Assembly (NCBI GenBank): GCA_947473045.1
Contig: CANJCO010000003.1
Span: 62,001-126,000 of the forward strand
DNA from: Myxococcales bacterium
Lineage (GTDB): Bacteria; Myxococcota_A; Polyangia; Polyangiales; Polyangiaceae
DNA length: 64,000 nucleotides
Direction: 5' to 3'
Numbering within the stretch: the first letter of the stretch is position 1; each line of letters starts with the position of its first letter. The notes beneath the pieces are model-generated. The model was not told the origin of the DNA and searched no databases. It was given only the letters and a program-made list of their open reading frames with translations. The position numbers were made by a program, and so were the translations under genes. Positions 60,788-64,000 of the stretch are shown here, in pieces.

Positions 60788-60824
60788 TTTTTTGCATATA
60801 TACACGAAATAATTAAATATTTTA
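60788..60824. promoter_or_regulatory. AT-rich promoter island before lipoprotein gene
   Basis: Of the 37 bases here 32 are A or T, in sharp contrast to the GC-rich surroundings, within the 278-base gap after the desulfurase gene. TTGCAT at 60792-60797 and AATATT at 60816-60821 (18 bases apart) are a possible -35/-10 pair, and the T run before it could act as an UP element. A long leader of about 200 bases would precede the ATG at 61024. An AT-rich nucleoid-protein site is an alternative. The rest of the gap shows no repeat or gene. Confidence 0.5.
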
Positions 60825-61023
60825 TCGATCACTGAACGACGAAATACCCTTCCTTTGAATGGAATTGGGCGCCTCGTTCAGTGGTTCGCTCCAGCAGCTT
60901 GCCGCCCCCGCAACGCGGGGCGATTGGTGCAGACGCCGGTCGCGTGGTGCGCTCTACTCGTGGTCATCGTCGTCCGGCGCTGTCGCTACGTTGCTTCCGC
61001 GCCCCACACCGAGGAAAGTCGTC

Positions 61024-63012
61024 ATGCGCAAGTTCGGAATTTGGCTGTTGGTGTCGGGGATCGCCGGCTCAGGACTCTACGCATGCGGCAGCGACTCGGC
61101 GCCCGAGAACAACACGTTCGGCGATGCCGGGCTGCCCGACGGCTCCGTCGTCGGTGACGAGTCCGACCCGTTCAATCACGGCGAGAAGAAGCTCCTGTCG
61201 ATCGCGATCTCGCCCGCGAGCGCAGCGATTGAAATCCTCAACGGGGCGATCGTCACGCAGGCCTTCTCGGTCGTGGGTACCTACTCCGACGGCAGCTCGC
61301 AGGCGATTCCCGGCGCGACATGGAGCGCCGATTCTCCGGTGGTCGGCGCGATCGACAGCAACGGCCTCTACACCCCGAGTGGCGCTCAGGGCGGGCTCGT
61401 GGCGATCAAGGCCAGTTACAGCACGTTCAAGGCCACCGGCTCGCTCGCAGTCAAGGTTCACGACGCGCTCAATCCCGGCAATGTTCCGGGCGGCACGCAG
61501 TCGCAGTTGAAAGCGACGGCCACGCCCGACGCCAAGACGACGTGGACGTATCCGTACGACAAAACCGTCTTTCCGCGAGGCCTGCTCGCGGTGCCTTTGA
61601 TGTGGAACGGCGGCGGCGCAAACGATGCATATTACATTCATTTGTCGAGCCCCTACTACGAACTCGAAGTCTTCACGAACGCCGCTCCGCCTTCGCGCTA
61701 CACGCTGACCGGCGCCGACTGGACGAAGTTCGTCAACTCCACTTCGGGCGCGACCAGCGTCGCGGTCAATCGCTTCGACGGCACCAGCGCGACGGTCGTC
61801 GCAAACCACACCTGGACGATCGCCAACGGCGCCGCGCGCGGCACGGTGTACTACTGGTCGAACAACCTCGGACGTGTGCTGCGCATCAAGCCGGGCGCGG
61901 CGGCTCCGGACGACTTTCTTGCGGCCGCGAAGGTCACCGGCACGTGCAGCACTTGCCACACGGTGTCGGCCGACGGCTCGACGCTCGTGATCGGCGGCGA
62001 CGTCTCGGCGTCAACCTTCGACCTGAAGGGCAATCAGACTGTGCTTTCGGGCAAAGGCCGCGGCTGGGCGCAGCCTGCGCTTACGCCCGAGGGCAAATAC
62101 CTGGTCGAGAACAACACCTCGCTGCCCGGGCCCATGGGCGGGTCCGACGGCATGTTTGAAACGGCCACGGGCGCGCGCGTCCCCAACAGCGGTCTCGATG
62201 GCCGAAAGCTCGGCATGCCGGCCTTCTCTCCCGATGGCACCAAGCTGGCCTATCGCGGCGAGCCGGGAGGGCCGACGCCGGGGTCGCTTCGCATCATGGA
62301 CTTCGACGCGAAGAACGTGAAGGTTTCGAACGACCTCGAGCTCATCACGGCGGGCAATAACGCTGCGATCGCGCAGATCGGCTTCCCGTCGATGAGCCCT
62401 GACTCAAAGTGGATCATCTACTCGCGCGGCACGACGCTCGACACGCGCTACGGCACCGATGACCTCTACCTCGCATCGGCTACCGTTCCGGGGCAGGAGA
62501 TCCGCCTCGCGAGCGTGAACGGCGACGCGTATCCGTTCGCGGCGGGCGCCCGCGACTTGTCGTGGAACTACGAGCCGACGTTCGCGCCAGTGGCCGCGGG
62601 CGGCTATTTTTGGGTGGTTTTCACGAGCCGGCGCACTTACGGAAACCTGCTGACGGGCGCCAAGACCAGCGTCAAGCAGCTTTGGGTCACCGCGATCGAC
62701 CAGAACCCGCAACCGAACACCGATCCGAGCCATCCCGCGTTCCACCTGCAGGGCCAGGATGAGGCGAACCTCGCGATGCGCGGTTTTTGGGCGCTCGATC
62801 CCTGCAAGGGCGACGGCCAGGGGTGCGCGAGCGGAACCGAGTGCTGCGGGGGCTACTGCGATCAGGCGCCTGATGGCGGCGGCGCGGTCTGCGGTCAGAA
62901 AATGGGCTGCTCCAACTCCGGCGACAAGTGCGACACCAGCGCCGATTGCTGCGGCGTCTCGACAGGCACCACTTGCATCAACCACGTCTGCTCCGAGCCT
63001 CCGCCAAACTGA
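61024..63012 (+). CDS. Large lipoprotein with Ig-like domain, one CxxCH and Cys-knot tail
   Basis: The ATG at 61024 has GAGGAAAG upstream and gives 662 residues. The signal 'MRKFGIWLLVSGIAGSGLYAC' has lipobox Cys21. Residues about 60-140 form a BIG2/Ig-like domain ('AFSVVGTYSDGSSQAIPGATWSADSPVVGAIDSNG'). Then 'CSTCH' at 308-312 is a c-type haem motif, followed by a TolB/PD40-like propeller with 'MPAFSPDGTKLAYRGEPGG' and 'FPSMSPDSKWIIYSRG'. The C-terminus has Cys-rich knots ('CASGTECCGGYC', 'CDTSADCCG'). The single CxxCH could be a true haem site or chance within a Cys-rich protein. It is transcribed from the AT-rich island. Confidence 0.78.
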   Translation: MRKFGIWLLVSGIAGSGLYACGSDSAPENNTFGDAGLPDGSVVGDESDPFNHGEKKLLSIAISPASAAIEILNGAIVTQAFSVVGTYSDGSSQAIPGATWSADSPVVGAIDSNGLYTPSGAQGGLVAIKASYSTFKATGSLAVKVHDALNPGNVPGGTQSQLKATATPDAKTTWTYPYDKTVFPRGLLAVPLMWNGGGANDAYYIHLSSPYYELEVFTNAAPPSRYTLTGADWTKFVNSTSGATSVAVNRFDGTSATVVANHTWTIANGAARGTVYYWSNNLGRVLRIKPGAAAPDDFLAAAKVTGTCSTCHTVSADGSTLVIGGDVSASTFDLKGNQTVLSGKGRGWAQPALTPEGKYLVENNTSLPGPMGGSDGMFETATGARVPNSGLDGRKLGMPAFSPDGTKLAYRGEPGGPTPGSLRIMDFDAKNVKVSNDLELITAGNNAAIAQIGFPSMSPDSKWIIYSRGTTLDTRYGTDDLYLASATVPGQEIRLASVNGDAYPFAAGARDLSWNYEPTFAPVAAGGYFWVVFTSRRTYGNLLTGAKTSVKQLWVTAIDQNPQPNTDPSHPAFHLQGQDEANLAMRGFWALDPCKGDGQGCASGTECCGGYCDQAPDGGGAVCGQKMGCSNSGDKCDTSADCCGVSTGTTCINHVCSEPPPN

Positions 63013-63063
63013 GCGGCGCGCCGGCTGCCGGCTGATCGGTCAGCGCCCAGCGGCGCGGCGCTC
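63011..63063. terminator. Imperfect inverted repeat between convergent genes
   Basis: GAGCGGCGCGCCG (63011-63023) pairs with CGGCGCGGCGCTC (63051-63063) with one mismatch in 13, across a 27-base loop. It spans the stops of the lipoprotein gene (63012) and the partial gene ending at 63040, and might end both transcripts. The long loop weakens the call. Confidence 0.35.
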
Positions 63064-64000
63064 TTGCGGGGGCGTCGCGCTGGCGTCGAAGGGAAGCCAC
63101 AGCGCTCGAACTTGCGCCGCGTCGCCGTGGCGTGAGTAGCCCGCGAGGCCGAGGAGCACGTTCCAGAAGTAGCCCGTGGGGTCTTCGCCGTAGGAAAACA
63201 GCGGCAGCACGTGGAACGACCAGTCGAGCCCGCCCGGAACGCGTTTTTGCAGGTAGAGCGTGTTGCCGGCCACCTGGGTGATCGAGTCATCGGCGGCGTC
63301 GGCCACCCGGAAGAACGCGGGAAGTCCGACCGTGGTGCGCCCGCGCGGGCTGGCGAAGTCCCAGAAAAACGGGGCGATCACTGTGTGCGTGGCATCGCCC
63401 GTGCGGCCAAAATAAGCGATGGGATGAACGTTGGTCTCCCAACCGCTGGCCGATTGCGTGGAGGTAATCGTCGGGAATATCCAGGTCGTCTTCGACACGC
63501 CTGCCGTCTCGAACTGGCCCGCGAGCGGCGTCAGCCAGTCGCGGCCCGCCGGGCTGCTGCTCGTAAAGAAAAACGGGAAGACGCCGGTCGCCGAGACGCC
63601 GAGATCCCGGTCGGTGTAGTGGCCGTAGATCGGAAGCACCGGGCCGACGAGCGTGAGCGAGGTGGCACCGGAGCGTGTCTCGGCGCGCTGATAAAACGGC
63701 GTGAGCAGCGTGTCGGCCTTCGGAGTGATTCTCCGCACGTAGAGCGGCGACGCGAACAGCGACTCTGTGTCGGTGTAGCCGTAATGAAAGAGCGGAAATA
63801 CCGTGGTGTGCTCTTCGCGCACGCCCTGGGCTTCCGGCTTGCCCTTGATGTGAAAGAAAAACGGCAGCACGTCGAACGTTTCGCGCTTCGCGGTGCTCGC
63901 CACGACCACGGGGCCCGCGACCGTGAGCGAGTCCTGATCGAGCTCGCGTTCGCGGTGGTAGTAAAGCAGCGGCGGGGCAAGGGTGTAGCTCCGGCGCGCG
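63040..64000 (-). CDS. Partial protein with tandem beta-rich repeats
   Basis: The frame is open from the stop at 63040 to the window edge at 64000, so the 5' end is missing and the true start is outside; about 319 residues are visible. The sequence is built from repeated units of roughly 40-50 residues with the shape 'LP(F/L)F.y........t.....P.y': 'FDVLPFFFHIKG', 'TTVFPLFHYGYTDTESLFASPLYVRR', 'LVGPVLPIYGHYTDRD', 'TGVFPFFFTSSSPAG', 'VIAPFFWDFASPRG', 'FHVLPLFSYGEDPTGYF'. Alternating aromatic residues suggest strands of an outer-membrane or cell-surface sheet, like large myxobacterial envelope proteins. I do not recognise the family, and the C-terminus ends 'RALWLPFDASATPPQE'. Confidence 0.65.
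   Translation of the reverse strand, partial: ARRSYTLAPPLLYYHRERELDQDSLTVAGPVVVASTAKRETFDVLPFFFHIKGKPEAQGVREEHTTVFPLFHYGYTDTESLFASPLYVRRITPKADTLLTPFYQRAETRSGATSLTLVGPVLPIYGHYTDRDLGVSATGVFPFFFTSSSPAGRDWLTPLAGQFETAGVSKTTWIFPTITSTQSASGWETNVHPIAYFGRTGDATHTVIAPFFWDFASPRGRTTVGLPAFFRVADAADDSITQVAGNTLYLQKRVPGGLDWSFHVLPLFSYGEDPTGYFWNVLLGLAGYSRHGDAAQVRALWLPFDASATPPQERRAAGR

Overview
The window comes from a high-GC, Gram-negative predator-type bacterium, most likely a myxobacterium of the Polyangia side of Myxococcota. That placement is an inference. It rests on the GC-rich codon use, a MYXO-CTERM-like sorting tag on a matrixin, an AgmX-type C-terminal domain, several Hanks-type Ser/Thr kinases and pseudokinases with transmembrane tails, a receiver-kinase protein laid out like AsgA, and many Cys-rich lipoproteins with 'CxxxxDC' spacing. 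The DNA is almost wall-to-wall genes: no gap between genes exceeds 300 bases. I see no tRNA, rRNA, CRISPR array, insertion sequence or prophage.

Layout. 24-4755 (minus) is a run with a small Fe-S membrane protein and its coupled partner, then an ECF-like sigma factor behind an unusual double dyad of GTAAC elements, a lipoprotein and an inactive M16-like lipoprotein. 4850-7633 (plus) is a Spy/CpxP-like sensor, an OmpR-type regulator, a histidine kinase and an RlpA-like protein: an envelope or metal stress unit. 7634-16283 holds a lipoprotein, miaB, a long-chain acyl-CoA synthetase, a pseudokinase-GYF-AgmX protein, a DbpA/CsdA-like RNA helicase and two small envelope genes. 16347-23487 holds lon, a membrane HExxH peptidase with repeats, the matrixin, and an ECF sigma factor coupled to a NrsF-like (DUF1109) anti-sigma factor. 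23587-27980 is a Ser/Thr kinase, TPR/PEGA-like protein and lipoprotein operon. 28036-33164 holds glgP behind a perfect 22-bp palindrome, a Cys-rich lipoprotein, an FAH-family hydrolase and a NUDIX enzyme.

33200-41046 is the most unusual part. Four tightly packed genes (1-base gap, then ATGA and GTGA overlaps) encode an intact Ser/Thr kinase; a pseudokinase fused through one membrane helix to a five-CxxCH cytochrome; a protein with two CRP-like domains, four [4Fe-4S] motifs and a membrane domain carrying two H-x13-H pairs, the signature of a di-haem cytochrome b; and a protein joining a four-CxxCH domain, two membrane helices, two [4Fe-4S] motifs and a flavoprotein whose motifs look circularly permuted. 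By topology this is a transmembrane electron conduit with built-in phospho- and nucleotide-type regulatory domains. I know of no described system with this make-up.

41080-49615 holds a VWA protein, a zinc-ribbon membrane protein, an M61-like peptidase, an RNase H-like exonuclease, leuS and an LptE-like lipoprotein. 49697-53167 (minus) holds an FKBP isomerase, a lone receiver and lnt, followed by a Cys-rich lipoprotein. 53275-60745 holds a receiver-kinase protein coupled to a His-box membrane hydroxylase, a lipoprotein/metzincin/SUMF1-like operon, an M23-like lipoprotein and a cysteine desulfurase. 60746-63012 is an AT-rich promoter island and a large lipoprotein with an Ig-like fold, one CxxCH and Cys knots. 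63040 to the window edge is an incomplete repeat-rich protein. The general theme is envelope biology: lipoprotein maturation (lnt, lptE-like), wall and peptide hydrolysis, and membrane-spanning signalling.
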